Origin: Streptomyces sp. SCL15-4
Lineage (GTDB): Bacteria > Actinomycetota > Actinomycetes > Streptomycetales > Streptomycetaceae
Direction: 5' to 3'
DNA: 64,000 bases
Assembly (NCBI RefSeq): GCF_033366695.1
Contig: NZ_JAOBTQ010000001.1
Coordinates: forward strand, 8,122,001-8,186,000
Shown: positions 8,545 through 17,487 of the stretch, in pieces
Numbering within the stretch: position 1 is the first letter of the stretch
Layout of the letters: every line of letters begins with the position of its first letter
Position numbers and translations under genes: made by a program
Notes under the pieces: generated by a model
What the model was told of the DNA's origin: nothing
Databases searched by the model: none
The model's input: the letters and a program-made list of their open reading frames with translations, nothing else

Positions 8545-9753
8545 GTGACCACGCCCGTAATCGCCCTCCTGGCACCCACCGCCGCCGCCTCCCGCGCCGA
8601 ACAGCTCACCGTGCCCGCCTTCGGTGACATCGTCGTGGACCGGCCGGCACACGCCGACTGGCAGCGCTACCTGCACGAGTTCGACCCGTCAGCCGACCTC
8701 GCGGCGGTGTGGATCGACGCGGACGCCGAGCCGCTGCCCGCCGTCCGGGCCCTGCGGTCGAACACGAGGTTCGACCGGACCCGGGTGTACGTCGTCGGAC
8801 CCGGCACGGCCGGCCCGGTTCCCGCCTGGGCGGAAGCACTGGACGTCGAGGACATCGTGCGGCCCGCCGCGGTGGCGCCCGAGGGGCTCACCGCCTCGGT
8901 CGAACTGGCCCTGCGGGCACACCGCGCGTTGATGACGGACGACCTCTACACCGACTACTACCTCGACATGACGTTCAACAAGATCTTCGACTGGTTCGAG
9001 ACGACCCGCTGGGACTGGACCGAGGTGGACCTGGACCGCATCGAGCGCGGCACGCTGGACGAACGGACCGTGGACTTCCTCACCGAGGCGGCCGTGATCG
9101 AGTTCGGCACCCTGCCCGGTGCCCACAACTTCCTGCGGGAGTGGCAGGACGAGGTCAGCTTCTCCTCCTGGGTCCTGCAATGGGGTGCGGAGGAAACTCG
9201 TCACTCGCTGGTCCAGGCCCGCTATCTGGACCGGATCGGGGTCAGGCTCCGTTCGAAGCACGCTCTCTACAAACGCCAGCCGTACCCGCAGGGAGAGGTG
9301 CGCTCCGCCACCCTCATGATGAACGTGATCTCGGAGTCACGCGCGTCCGCCCTCTACAAGTCGCTCGCGGCCCATGCGCCGGAGCCGGTGATCCGCAAGA
9401 TCTGGCGGCTTCTGGCCCGGGACGAGGCCCGGCACTGCCGTGCGTTCTCGGTCTTCATGCGGGAATTGTGCGACGGCGACCCGGTCCATCGGACCGCCGC
9501 GCTGAGCATGGCCTACATCTGGCTCGCGGACCGGCGCAACGGCGTCAAGCATCCGGCGGGCATGTTCTATCCGCACTCCACGTCCTCGGCCGGCATCCGC
9601 CGGATCGAGACCCTCCAGCGCGACTCGGTGGACGCCGCCGACGCCAAGGTGATGTCGATCGTCCGGCTCCTGGCGGACGACCACTCGCTGGAGACGCCGC
9701 GGGACATCAAGGCCAAGCTGCGCGACCTGGCCCGCCGGCCCGGCGCTCGCTGA
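8545..9753 (+). CDS. Acyl-ACP-desaturase-like diiron oxidase with N-terminal receiver-like domain
   Basis: 402 residues. Residues about 150-400 match the soluble acyl-ACP desaturase fold: all six diiron ligands line up, Glu186 (IEFGTLP), Glu217/His220 (EETRH), Glu264 (ISESRAS) and Glu294/His297 (DEARH). Residues 1-125 are not part of that fold. They alternate beta strands and helices like a CheY-type receiver, with VWIDAD where the phospho-Asp would be and VRP instead of the usual Lys-Pro. GTG at 8545 follows AGAGAGG by 8 nt. The gene sits between a P450 and a stand-alone ACP, so it should insert a double bond (or another O2-dependent change) into an acyl chain carried by that ACP. A distant N-oxygenase-type activity is an alternative. 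Confidence 0.82.
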   Translation: MTTPVIALLAPTAAASRAEQLTVPAFGDIVVDRPAHADWQRYLHEFDPSADLAAVWIDADAEPLPAVRALRSNTRFDRTRVYVVGPGTAGPVPAWAEALDVEDIVRPAAVAPEGLTASVELALRAHRALMTDDLYTDYYLDMTFNKIFDWFETTRWDWTEVDLDRIERGTLDERTVDFLTEAAVIEFGTLPGAHNFLREWQDEVSFSSWVLQWGAEETRHSLVQARYLDRIGVRLRSKHALYKRQPYPQGEVRSATLMMNVISESRASALYKSLAAHAPEPVIRKIWRLLARDEARHCRAFSVFMRELCDGDPVHRTAALSMAYIWLADRRNGVKHPAGMFYPHSTSSAGIRRIETLQRDSVDAADAKVMSIVRLLADDHSLETPRDIKAKLRDLARRPGAR

Positions 9754-9826
9754 CCGGCCGTCCCGGCGTCCGCCCCCGACCGCTCCGCCGACGCGTCGGC
9801 CTCACAGAACAGGACGACAACACGCC

Positions 9827-10102
9827 ATGCCACAGGTGGGTGTCACCGACATCGAACGAACAGTCCGCCACATCGTCGCCGAGCAACTGCGCGTCACGGT
9901 CGAGGAGGTGGACGTGGACGCCGATCTGCGCTCCCTGCCGCGTTTCGACTCCATACACGCGCTCCAGATCGTGCTCGAGATCGAGCAGCACTACGACATC
10001 GAGGTGGAGGACCACATCGTCTTCGAGACGAGCACCGTGCGGGAGTTCGCGGCAGCGGTCGCCGGGGTGATCGCGGAGGCAGGCCCGGAGCCGGTGTCGT
10101 GA
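9827..10102 (+). CDS. Stand-alone acyl carrier protein
   Basis: 91 residues, acidic, with the phosphopantetheine attachment Ser42 in FDSIHALQI, four predicted helices and normal ACP length. Its stop overlaps the GTG start of the FAAL by 4 nt (GTGA), implying translational coupling and a dedicated ligase-carrier pair. It probably carries the acyl chain that the desaturase-like enzyme and P450s modify. The motif lacks the Leu of the classic DSL; DSI is seen in discrete secondary-metabolism carriers. Confidence 0.92.
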   Translation: MPQVGVTDIERTVRHIVAEQLRVTVEEVDVDADLRSLPRFDSIHALQIVLEIEQHYDIEVEDHIVFETSTVREFAAAVAGVIAEAGPEPVS

Positions 10103-11751
10103 CCCTTTTCGCGGCGCTAGGTCACGTCGCCGCACGCAGGTCCGGGCGGGGCCTGCACGTGCTGCGCCGGGGCCGGGACGGCCACGCCCTGTCCTGCACC
10201 GACCTCTTCACCGAGGCCGGACGGGTGGCGGCGGGCCTGCTGTCCCGAGGAGTGGAGCCCGGCGAGCGGGTTGCCCTGGTCCTGCCGACGTCGCTGGACT
10301 TCGCACGTGCCTTCTTCGGCGTGCTCGGGGCCGGCGCCGTCGCCGTGCCACTGCCCGGACCCGCTCCCTTCGGGTCGTCCGACGCCTACCTCCGGCGCAC
10401 CGCCGCCGCACTGCGCCGCTCACGGGTCCGCACCGTGCTGACGGCTCCCGCCGTGCTCCCGCTGCTCGGTCCGGGACTGTCCACCGGCGACCGCCCGGTC
10501 GACGTCCTCCTGGTGCCGGAGGTGACCGAGCCGGGCACCGCGCACGTCGCACGGACGGCGTCGGACCAGGCCGTGGTCCAGTACACGTCGGGAACCAGCA
10601 GTGAGCCACGGGGCGTCGTGCTCAGCCACGGCAACGTGGCGGCCGCGGTGGAGGCCATCGCCCGTGGCACCCGGCTCACCGCGTCCGACGTCGGCTGCAC
10701 CTGGCTGCCCCTCTTCCACGACATGGGGCTGGTCGGCTCCTTCCTGACACCGCTGCTGCACGATGTCGACACCCATCTGCTGCCGCCCGAGGACTACCTG
10801 CGCAACCCGGGGGACTGGATCCAGGCCATGGGACGGCTGGGTGCCACCTACACCATGGCTCCGGATTCCGGCTACCGGTACGTCCTGCGACGCGACGCGG
10901 GGCCGCTGGCCGGGCTGGACCTTTCCCGCTGGCGCATCGCGGTGAACGGCGCCGAGCCGGTCGACCGGCGGCTCCAGGACGCTTTCACCGAGCGTTTCGC
11001 GCCCGCCGGACTGGCGAAGGACGTCTTCCTGCCGGCCTACGGACTGGCGGAGGCGACCCTGGCGGTCGCCTTTCCGCCGGTCGGCCGGCCGACCAAGGTG
11101 CTGCGTGCCGACCGGGACGAACTGAACCGGGGCCGGTACGTACCGGCGTCCTCCGGTGCCGGGCCGTATCGCGAACTGGTCAGCGTGGGAACGCCGGTGC
11201 GGCGTACCGAGGTCCGTCTCACCACCGCGGCCGGCGCACCGGCCGCGGCCGGCACGGTCGGCGCCATCGAGGTCCGGGGCGCCTCCGTCTCCAGCACCGG
11301 GTACGACCATCACCCGGAGGAGAGCCGTCGCGTCCTCCTGCCGGGCGGCTGGCTGACGACCGGTGACCTGGGACTGTGGCACGACGGCGAGCTGTACATC
11401 GTGGGCCGCGCGAAAGAGGTGATCATCGTCTTCGGCGCGAACCACTGGGCGAGCGACATCGAGGCGGTGGTGCGGGACACGCCGGGCCTCCCCGTCCACG
11501 GCGTCCTAGCCGAACAGATCTGGAGCGACGAGGGAGGCCGGCTCGGGCTCGTCGTCGAGACGACGCAGCAGGACGAGGTGGGCCGTCGTGCCACGACGCG
11601 ACGCATCCGCGCGCGCGTCATGGCCGAGCTGGGCGTCACACCCGACGCGATCACGTTCGTGCGCCGGGGCGGAATCGCCCGTACCTCCAGCGGCAAGGCG
11701 CTGCGCCGCCCGCCACCCCCCGACACCCGCACGTTCCGCTCCGGCGCATGA
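10099..11751 (+). CDS. Fatty-acyl-AMP ligase (FAAL)
   Basis: 550-residue adenylate-forming enzyme. The P-loop-like motif is YTSGTSSEPRGVVLSHGN, the A5-region sequence is LPAYGLAEATLAV, the hinge region is TGDLGLWHDGELYIVGRAKE, and the C-terminal lysine lies in SSGK. The LAEATLAV and VIIVFGANHWASDIE signatures and the insertion between domains are those of FAALs, which transfer activated fatty acids to carrier proteins instead of CoA. It overlaps the ACP gene by 4 nt and probably loads that ACP. The chain length cannot be read from the sequence. Confidence 0.9.
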   Translation: MTLFAALGHVAARRSGRGLHVLRRGRDGHALSCTDLFTEAGRVAAGLLSRGVEPGERVALVLPTSLDFARAFFGVLGAGAVAVPLPGPAPFGSSDAYLRRTAAALRRSRVRTVLTAPAVLPLLGPGLSTGDRPVDVLLVPEVTEPGTAHVARTASDQAVVQYTSGTSSEPRGVVLSHGNVAAAVEAIARGTRLTASDVGCTWLPLFHDMGLVGSFLTPLLHDVDTHLLPPEDYLRNPGDWIQAMGRLGATYTMAPDSGYRYVLRRDAGPLAGLDLSRWRIAVNGAEPVDRRLQDAFTERFAPAGLAKDVFLPAYGLAEATLAVAFPPVGRPTKVLRADRDELNRGRYVPASSGAGPYRELVSVGTPVRRTEVRLTTAAGAPAAAGTVGAIEVRGASVSSTGYDHHPEESRRVLLPGGWLTTGDLGLWHDGELYIVGRAKEVIIVFGANHWASDIEAVVRDTPGLPVHGVLAEQIWSDEGGRLGLVVETTQQDEVGRRATTRRIRARVMAELGVTPDAITFVRRGGIARTSSGKALRRPPPPDTRTFRSGA

Positions 11752-11876
11752 CGGACCCGGAACACCGGATCACACCGCGCGCCCGCGACAGGGCACCACA
11801 TGCCGCAGGCCCACGGAGCCCCCTGGCCACCCGCCGTGGGGACGACAGCCCGCACGACCGGTCCTGGAGGCCTCTC

Positions 11877-12707
11877 ATGGCGCACCACGGCGCATACCTG
11901 CTCGGTCACTCCGAGAGCGAGCACCGAAGACTGTCCCTGCAGAACAAGGCGGTCTCGCCGTTCACCGAGCGCACGCTGCGGTCGGCCGGAATACGCCCGG
12001 GGATGAACGTCCTGGACATCGGCGCCGGACCGGGCGACGTCTCCCTGCTGGCAGCCGGTCTGGTCGGGCCCGGCGGGCACGTGGTGGGAATCGATCGTGA
12101 CCCCGAGAGCGTCCGCAAGGCGCGGATCCGGTCGCGTGACGCGGGTCTCGCGCGCTCGGTGCGGTACGAGGTCGCGGACATCGGCAGCTTCACCTGGCCG
12201 GAGAAATTCGATGTCCTGGTCGGCAGGTACATCCTGATGTACCTGCCCGATCCCGCGCCGGCGCTCCGCCGTCTGACTTCCCTGCTGAAACCGGACGGAA
12301 TCGTCGTCATGCACGAGATGGACTTCACCAACACCTCGCCGTCCCATCCGCCGCTGCCGGAGTGGGACCAGTACTACGCGCTGTGGCCCAAGCCCTTCCT
12401 GGCGACCGGCGCCGTCCCCGACTTCGGTCCCCGCCTCGCCCGGACGTTCCTCGACGCCGGCCTCCAGCGCCCGGAGGTGGCCACCTGGGTGCCGGTGGCG
12501 GGCTCCGGCGATTCCGCGGTTCTCGACTGGCTCAGCACCACCTGTCGCGAGATCGCGACACCGCTGCGTACCGCCGGTGTCACGGTGCCGGACCACCTCC
12601 GCTTCGACGACTGCCTGCCGCAGCGCCTCCGGGACCTCGTCCTGTCCCGCGGGGCCCGGGTCAGCGGGCCGACGCAGTTCGGTGCCCACGTCCGGCTGAC
12701 GAGGTGA
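11877..12707 (+). CDS. Class I SAM-dependent methyltransferase
   Basis: 276 residues. SAM-binding motif I is LDIGAGPGDVSLLA, the acidic end of strand 2 is GIDRDP, and motif post-I is around YEVADIGSF. The N-terminus YLLGHSESEHRRL is typical of small-molecule methyltransferases in Streptomyces clusters. I place the start at 11877 because GGAGG lies 6 nt upstream; an ATG at 11748 overlapping the FAAL stop is in frame, but the 43 extra residues look non-coding. Likely target: an oxygen or carboxylate on the lipid-derived product of this cluster, which is inference. Confidence 0.88.
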   Translation: MAHHGAYLLGHSESEHRRLSLQNKAVSPFTERTLRSAGIRPGMNVLDIGAGPGDVSLLAAGLVGPGGHVVGIDRDPESVRKARIRSRDAGLARSVRYEVADIGSFTWPEKFDVLVGRYILMYLPDPAPALRRLTSLLKPDGIVVMHEMDFTNTSPSHPPLPEWDQYYALWPKPFLATGAVPDFGPRLARTFLDAGLQRPEVATWVPVAGSGDSAVLDWLSTTCREIATPLRTAGVTVPDHLRFDDCLPQRLRDLVLSRGARVSGPTQFGAHVRLTR

Positions 12708-12830
12708 GGCACATCCGGACGCCGATCCGTCCACCGAGACCGCGCAGGCCGGACAACTGGTCACTCTCCGGGCGCCGGAGAAGGATCTGCCCGGCCGGCT
12801 CGGCGCGCCCCTTCCGAGGAGTCATCGACC

Positions 12831-13979
12831 ATGTCCGGCACTTTCGAGCACTGCCAGACCGGCCCACTGCCGTCCTTTCTGGCAGCGCCGCCACGGGCGG
12901 CCGTCCAGCGGGTGCGGATGCCCACGGGTGATCACATGTGGCTGGTCACCGACTACGCCCTGGGGCGCGCCGCGCTGGCCGACACACGTCTCAGCAGAGC
13001 TGCCGCCACCCACCCCGATGCTCCGAAATGGGGATCCGTCGACCTCTCGCCCAACTCGATCATGAGTCTGGACGGCGCGGACCACGCCCGGCTGCGCCGG
13101 GTCGCCGCAGCGGCGTTCACCGGCACTCGGGTCACCGCACAGGCGGCGGTCATCGAGGAGGCCGCCGACGCGCTGCTGGACCGGGTACAGGCCGCGGGGC
13201 CGGGCGCCGACCTGGTCAGCGGTTACGCCTCGCCGCTTCCGATGGTCGCGTTGAGTTCACTGCTCGGCGTGCCGGTCACGGACCGGCCCGTTTTCGACGC
13301 CGCCGTGACCGCCCTGTTCGACATGACGTCTCGGAGGGTCGGCGCAAGAGGCCGCCATGTCCTGACGCTCGTCCAGTACATGTCCTCACTGATCGACGGC
13401 AAGCGAGACGCGCCCGGGCCGGATCTCCTGAGCGCGTTGGTGCGGGCCGAGCAGTCGGGTGAGATCTCCCGCATCGAGTTGATCAATCTCGGACTGGCAC
13501 TTCTCATGGCCGGTTACGAGACCACCGCCCATCAACTGAGCCTCGCCATCCTCGAACTGCTCACCGGCGACGCGCCCGGCGGGGCTTTTGTGGAGGAGCT
13601 GGTGGACGAGCTGCTCCGCAAGACGCCGTCCACACCCATCACCTTTCCCCGAGTGGCCGTCGAGGATCTCGTGCTGGGTGAGACGAGGGTGCGAAAAGGA
13701 GAGGCCGTCATCGTCTCCTTGCTGCACTGCAACCACGATCCCGGCGTGTTCCGCACACCGGCCGTGCGGAGCGACGCCCGCCGGCCCGCACACCTCACGT
13801 TCGGTCACGGCGCCCACCGATGCATGGGCGCGCCGCTGGTCCTGCTGCAGATGAGGATCGCGCTGACCCGTCTGCGGCAGCGTTTCCCCGGCCTGCGACT
13901 CGCACCCCGGGACGGGGCCCTGGTATGGCGGGAGGGCCTCGCGACGCGCGGTGTGTCAAGGCTGCTCGTCGAGTGGTGA
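12831..13979 (+). CDS. Cytochrome P450
   Basis: 382 residues, short for a bacterial P450. The I-helix AGYETTA is canonical, ExxR is present as ELLR, and the haem loop is FGHGAHRCMGAPL with Cys331. The region before the haem loop is shortened compared with typical CYPs (few residues between the PxxF-like area and the loop). Start ATG at 12831 with GAGGA upstream. It is the last gene of the co-directional run and faces the convergent MFS gene. It is probably a second tailoring oxidase acting on the same product as the P450 at 7183. Confidence 0.9.
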   Translation: MSGTFEHCQTGPLPSFLAAPPRAAVQRVRMPTGDHMWLVTDYALGRAALADTRLSRAAATHPDAPKWGSVDLSPNSIMSLDGADHARLRRVAAAAFTGTRVTAQAAVIEEAADALLDRVQAAGPGADLVSGYASPLPMVALSSLLGVPVTDRPVFDAAVTALFDMTSRRVGARGRHVLTLVQYMSSLIDGKRDAPGPDLLSALVRAEQSGEISRIELINLGLALLMAGYETTAHQLSLAILELLTGDAPGGAFVEELVDELLRKTPSTPITFPRVAVEDLVLGETRVRKGEAVIVSLLHCNHDPGVFRTPAVRSDARRPAHLTFGHGAHRCMGAPLVLLQMRIALTRLRQRFPGLRLAPRDGALVWREGLATRGVSRLLVEW

Positions 13980-14061
13980 CCGAGCCGCTCGGCGCCGATC
14001 GTGCCGCGGAGGCGCGGAAGCCGCGGCGGATCGTGCGCCGGGGCAGCGCCGGCCCGGTGGC

Positions 14062-15669
14062 TCAGGCGGTCGTCGCCGTCTCGGGGACCGTGGGCGCGGT
14101 CGTGCCGGTGTGCCGCGGGGTGTCCGTACGGCGCAGGGCGATCAGGGCCAGCAGGCAGGAGACCAGCGCCGCCGCGCCGCAGATCGTGAAGCCCAGCGCG
14201 TACCCGTGGCCGAGCGCCCGCAGCGCCAGCGGCGCGGCACCGCCCGGCGGTGTGGTGGCCGGCAGGGAGTTGACGGCCAGCGGGCCGCCTTCCGCGGCGA
14301 CCTCGGCCGCGGCCGCCTTCACCTGCGGACTCAGCGCGGAATGGCGCAGGTCGGAGCTGAACAGCGAGCCCGCGCGGCTGAGCGCGACGGCGCCGATGAC
14401 CGCCGGGCCCAGGGTGAAGCCGAAGTCGCGCAGCAGGCTGGTGGAGGCGCTCGCCATACCGGCGTAGCGCAGCGGGACCGTGTTCACGGCGGTGGCGGTG
14501 ATCGAGGAGACGGTGAGCGCGAACCCCGCGCCGACCAGTCCCAGCGGCAGCACCAGCGAGGTCAGCGCCCGGTCCGCCACCGGCAGCGTCGCGGCGAGGA
14601 AGTCGCCGGCGGCCATCAGCGCCAGGCCCGCGGTGAGGATCCAGCGCCCGCTCACTCGCTCCAGCAGCCGCGAGGTCAGCGGGGCCAGGACCAGGGTCAG
14701 GCCGTTGAGCAGCAGGAAGGCCACGGAGGTGCGCAGCGGGCTCTGGTGCTGCACGGGGCCGAGCCGGATGCTGGTGGCGTAGGCGGTGCCCAGGAAGCTG
14801 AACATGCCCACGACCGCCACGACCGAGGCGACCGCGAACGCCCGGTTGGCGAACAGGTCCAGGCGCAGCAGCGGCGAACGGGCGCGCCGCTCGGCGACGA
14901 CGAAGAGCACGACGAACACCGCGGCGACCACGAACGCGACGACGACCGGGGCCGAGCCCCAGCCGTCCGTGGGGCCCTGGATGACCGCGTACAACAGCGC
15001 GAACAGGCCGATCCCGACGGTGAGCTGCCCGCCGAGGTCCAGCGAGCGGCCCTCGGGCGCCCGGGAGTCCTCGGCACCCAGCAGGCTGACCACGGTGCTG
15101 GCCGCGGCGATCACCACGACCACCACGAACGCCGCGCGCCAGGAGTCGTGGCTGCCCGTGACGCCGCCGATGACGGGGGCGACGAACCCGCCGGTGGACA
15201 GGGCGGCCGCCCACACGGTGATGCCGCGCGCCCGGTCCCGGTGGCTGTGCGTGCCCGCCGCGATCATGGCGAGCGAGGTCGGGAAGAGCGCCGCCGCGCC
15301 GAGGCCGGAGACCACCTGCCCGACCCACAGCAGGTGGACGCCGTCGCTCACGGCGGAGACGGCCTCGCCCGCGACGACCAGGACGGAGCCGCCCACGAGC
15401 AGCCGCTTGCGTCCGAACAGGTCGCCCAGGACGCCGAAGGTGAGTTCCAGCACGGTCACCGGCAGCAAGAACGCGTCGGAGATCCAGGTCAGTTGGGAGC
15501 CGATCGGATGCAGGTCCTCCTGGAAGAGGCCGTTGAGGGTGGCGGGCACGGCGAGGGCGATCTGGGCGAGGCAGACCGCGAGGCAGCCGGCGACGAGGGT
15601 GCCGAGCGGCAGCCGGCCCGGCGCGGGGCCGGCGGGTTGCGCGGAGGGGAGGGGGTCGGTCAGCGACAT
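14062..15669 (-). CDS. MFS drug efflux transporter (DHA2/EmrB-QacA type)
   Basis: 535 residues with about 14 hydrophobic spans; motif A is FGVLGDLFGRKRLLVGG and the fold includes a long extracytoplasmic segment before the last pair of helices. Such pumps export hydrophobic drugs and natural products by proton antiport. It converges on the FAAL/ACP run and may export its product, though it could equally belong with the PaaX-type regulator and secreted hydrolase upstream on the same strand. Start ATG at 15669. The C-terminus ends in a Thr/Ala-rich tail. Confidence 0.9.
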   Translation of the reverse strand: MSLTDPLPSAQPAGPAPGRLPLGTLVAGCLAVCLAQIALAVPATLNGLFQEDLHPIGSQLTWISDAFLLPVTVLELTFGVLGDLFGRKRLLVGGSVLVVAGEAVSAVSDGVHLLWVGQVVSGLGAAALFPTSLAMIAAGTHSHRDRARGITVWAAALSTGGFVAPVIGGVTGSHDSWRAAFVVVVVIAAASTVVSLLGAEDSRAPEGRSLDLGGQLTVGIGLFALLYAVIQGPTDGWGSAPVVVAFVVAAVFVVLFVVAERRARSPLLRLDLFANRAFAVASVVAVVGMFSFLGTAYATSIRLGPVQHQSPLRTSVAFLLLNGLTLVLAPLTSRLLERVSGRWILTAGLALMAAGDFLAATLPVADRALTSLVLPLGLVGAGFALTVSSITATAVNTVPLRYAGMASASTSLLRDFGFTLGPAVIGAVALSRAGSLFSSDLRHSALSPQVKAAAAEVAAEGGPLAVNSLPATTPPGGAAPLALRALGHGYALGFTICGAAALVSCLLALIALRRTDTPRHTGTTAPTVPETATTA

Positions 15670-15728
15670 GGCGGGTCCAGGGGTGGAAGGCCGGCGGCGG
15701 GAGAAAGGTCGGAGGAGCAGCAGGTGTG

Positions 15729-17111
15729 TCAGCGGCCGACGACGAGGCGCGTGGGCCGGTAGGGGACGAAGGCCGCTCCGCCGAGGCCGAGCGCCTGCGC
15801 GGCGCGCTGGAGGGCGGCCGGCGCGGTGGCGCCGTCCCAGCGGCCCGAGGCCACCCGGTGCTCCACGGCGTGCACGCCCGCGACGACCTCGGCGGCGGTG
15901 AAGTTGCAGTGGCCCTGGCGGGCGACGTAGGCCTGGCGCAGCAGGGCGCCGTCACCGGCGGCCCGTACCCGGGCGGCGAACGCGTTCTCCTGCTGCACGG
16001 GGACCAGCTGGTCGGAGGTGGTGTGCAGGTTCAGCAGCGGCACGGCCAGGCCCTGTCCGGCGGTGGAGGTGGCCTGAAGGCGGCGCACCGCCTGCGGGTC
16101 GGCGTGCACCCGGGCGCCGCGGGTCAGGGCGGTGAGGTCGGCGCGCAGGTCCAGTCCCGCCGTCCGGTACAGCGCCCGGACCTCGTCGGCGTGCTCGGAG
16201 GAGCGCAGCAGGCCGGCGTAGTCCACGCCCGCGTTCCAGGAGGTGTTGCCGCCTGCCGACTGCTCGACGGAGTAGCGCGCGGGCCCGATGAAGGACAGCA
16301 CGCCCTGGGCGAACCAGGCGTACTGCTGGGCCTCCTGCCCTTCGGCGTCGCCGGGCGCGGGCGGGTTCTGTCCGGGGGCCCAGTCGGGCAGGTTGAGGTA
16401 CGCGGCGGCGAGCGCGATCCGCGCCCGGCCGGCGGGCGTGGTCTGGGCCCGTTCCACGGCGGCGGTGAGCCGGGCCGCGGTCGCGGCGGCCGCGTCCTGG
16501 TCGGCGAAGTCCACCAGGTCCAGGTGCTCGTCCGGAGCGAGCAGGGAGGCGATGGTGTACTCGGCGTCCAGTTGGTAGTTGTCCAGGTCGACGCCGCCGG
16601 CGACCAGGCCGCACAGGCCCAGGGCGCCGTCGATGGCGCCGTCGGCGTCCCGTGCGAGCTGGGCGTTGACCAGGCCGCCCATGGACTGTCCGACGGACAG
16701 GGTGCGGGCGGGGCGGCCGGCGGCGGAGGCGAACGCCTCCCGGGTGGCGAGCTGGTCGCGTTCGGCGCTCTCCAGTGCCCACCAGGGGCCGTTCGGGTCG
16801 TAGGAGGAGCCGGCCAGCGCGTAGCCCTCGGCCAGGAGGGCCTGGCCCGCGGCCGGGGAGGGCGCGTCCTGGGCGGTGGTGGGGCCGTAGCCGTGGCTGA
16901 ACAGCAGCAGGGTGCCGTTCCAGTGGGCGGGCAGGTCGGCGATCCAGCTCGCGCCATCCGGCAGGCGCCCGGTCAGGTGCCGCGTGGCGGCGGCCGGTGC
17001 GGTGGTCTGCGGGGTGTCGGCTTGCGCGGCGGCGGGGGCTGCCGCGGCGAGAGCGAGGGTGGCGGCCAGCGCGGCCGCGCCGAGCGCGGACTTCGGCATG
17101 TGAGGGCTCAT
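15729..17111 (-). CDS. Secreted alpha/beta serine hydrolase (lipase/esterase)
   Basis: 460 residues. An Ala-rich Sec signal peptide (cleavage likely after AAAQA near residue 31) is followed by an alpha/beta hydrolase with SHGYG in the oxyanion region, the nucleophile elbow VGQSMGG, an Asp in HTTSDQLVP and a His in RQGHCNF. The substrate is unknown; extracellular esters are likely. Two in-frame starts are close together (17111 and 17099) and neither has a clear ribosome site. The gene lies between an MFS pump and a PaaX-type repressor on the same strand. Confidence 0.82.
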   Translation of the reverse strand: MSPHMPKSALGAAALAATLALAAAAPAAAQADTPQTTAPAAATRHLTGRLPDGASWIADLPAHWNGTLLLFSHGYGPTTAQDAPSPAAGQALLAEGYALAGSSYDPNGPWWALESAERDQLATREAFASAAGRPARTLSVGQSMGGLVNAQLARDADGAIDGALGLCGLVAGGVDLDNYQLDAEYTIASLLAPDEHLDLVDFADQDAAAATAARLTAAVERAQTTPAGRARIALAAAYLNLPDWAPGQNPPAPGDAEGQEAQQYAWFAQGVLSFIGPARYSVEQSAGGNTSWNAGVDYAGLLRSSEHADEVRALYRTAGLDLRADLTALTRGARVHADPQAVRRLQATSTAGQGLAVPLLNLHTTSDQLVPVQQENAFAARVRAAGDGALLRQAYVARQGHCNFTAAEVVAGVHAVEHRVASGRWDGATAPAALQRAAQALGLGGAAFVPYRPTRLVVGR

Positions 17112-17487
17112 CTCTGTACGGCGGATGGAGCTGTACGGCGGATGCGGCGTGTCTGTGCGGAAGGCGTTCTCGAACGGATGCGGCGTGTGTGTACCGGTAG
17201 GTGTACGAGGTGCGTGCGGGCGGGGGGACGACCGCCGAAGGGCGCCTGGGGGTGCTGTTCGGCGGGCTGTGCCGGCCGTGCTGGTGTCCGTGACCGCCGA
17301 TGGGCAGGCGGACGGCGTGGCGGAAGGTCCGCGGAGCCTCGCTGCCAGCGGCGGGTGCGCCGAATATAGGGCTGATTGTGGACGGCGGTCAATGAAGTGA
17401 CGAACGTTTGCGGATGACGGCCGTACGGCCGCCCGCGGCCGCGTCGGCGCGGCGGCCCGTGGGCTGTCCTGCCGTGCCCCGCCTCAC
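17112..17487. repeat. Upstream region with short direct repeats
   Basis: No gene recognised. Just before the secreted hydrolase start, CTGTACGGCGGATG occurs twice within about 35 nt, and GGATGCGGCGTGT also occurs twice a little further upstream. Tandem copies this close to a start codon may be a regulator array or simple sequence drift. Confidence 0.45.

Noticed and set aside
13980..14061. Terminator between the second P450 and the MFS gene
   Set aside because: Only short imperfect GC repeats are visible; a convergent terminator is likely but I cannot support one.
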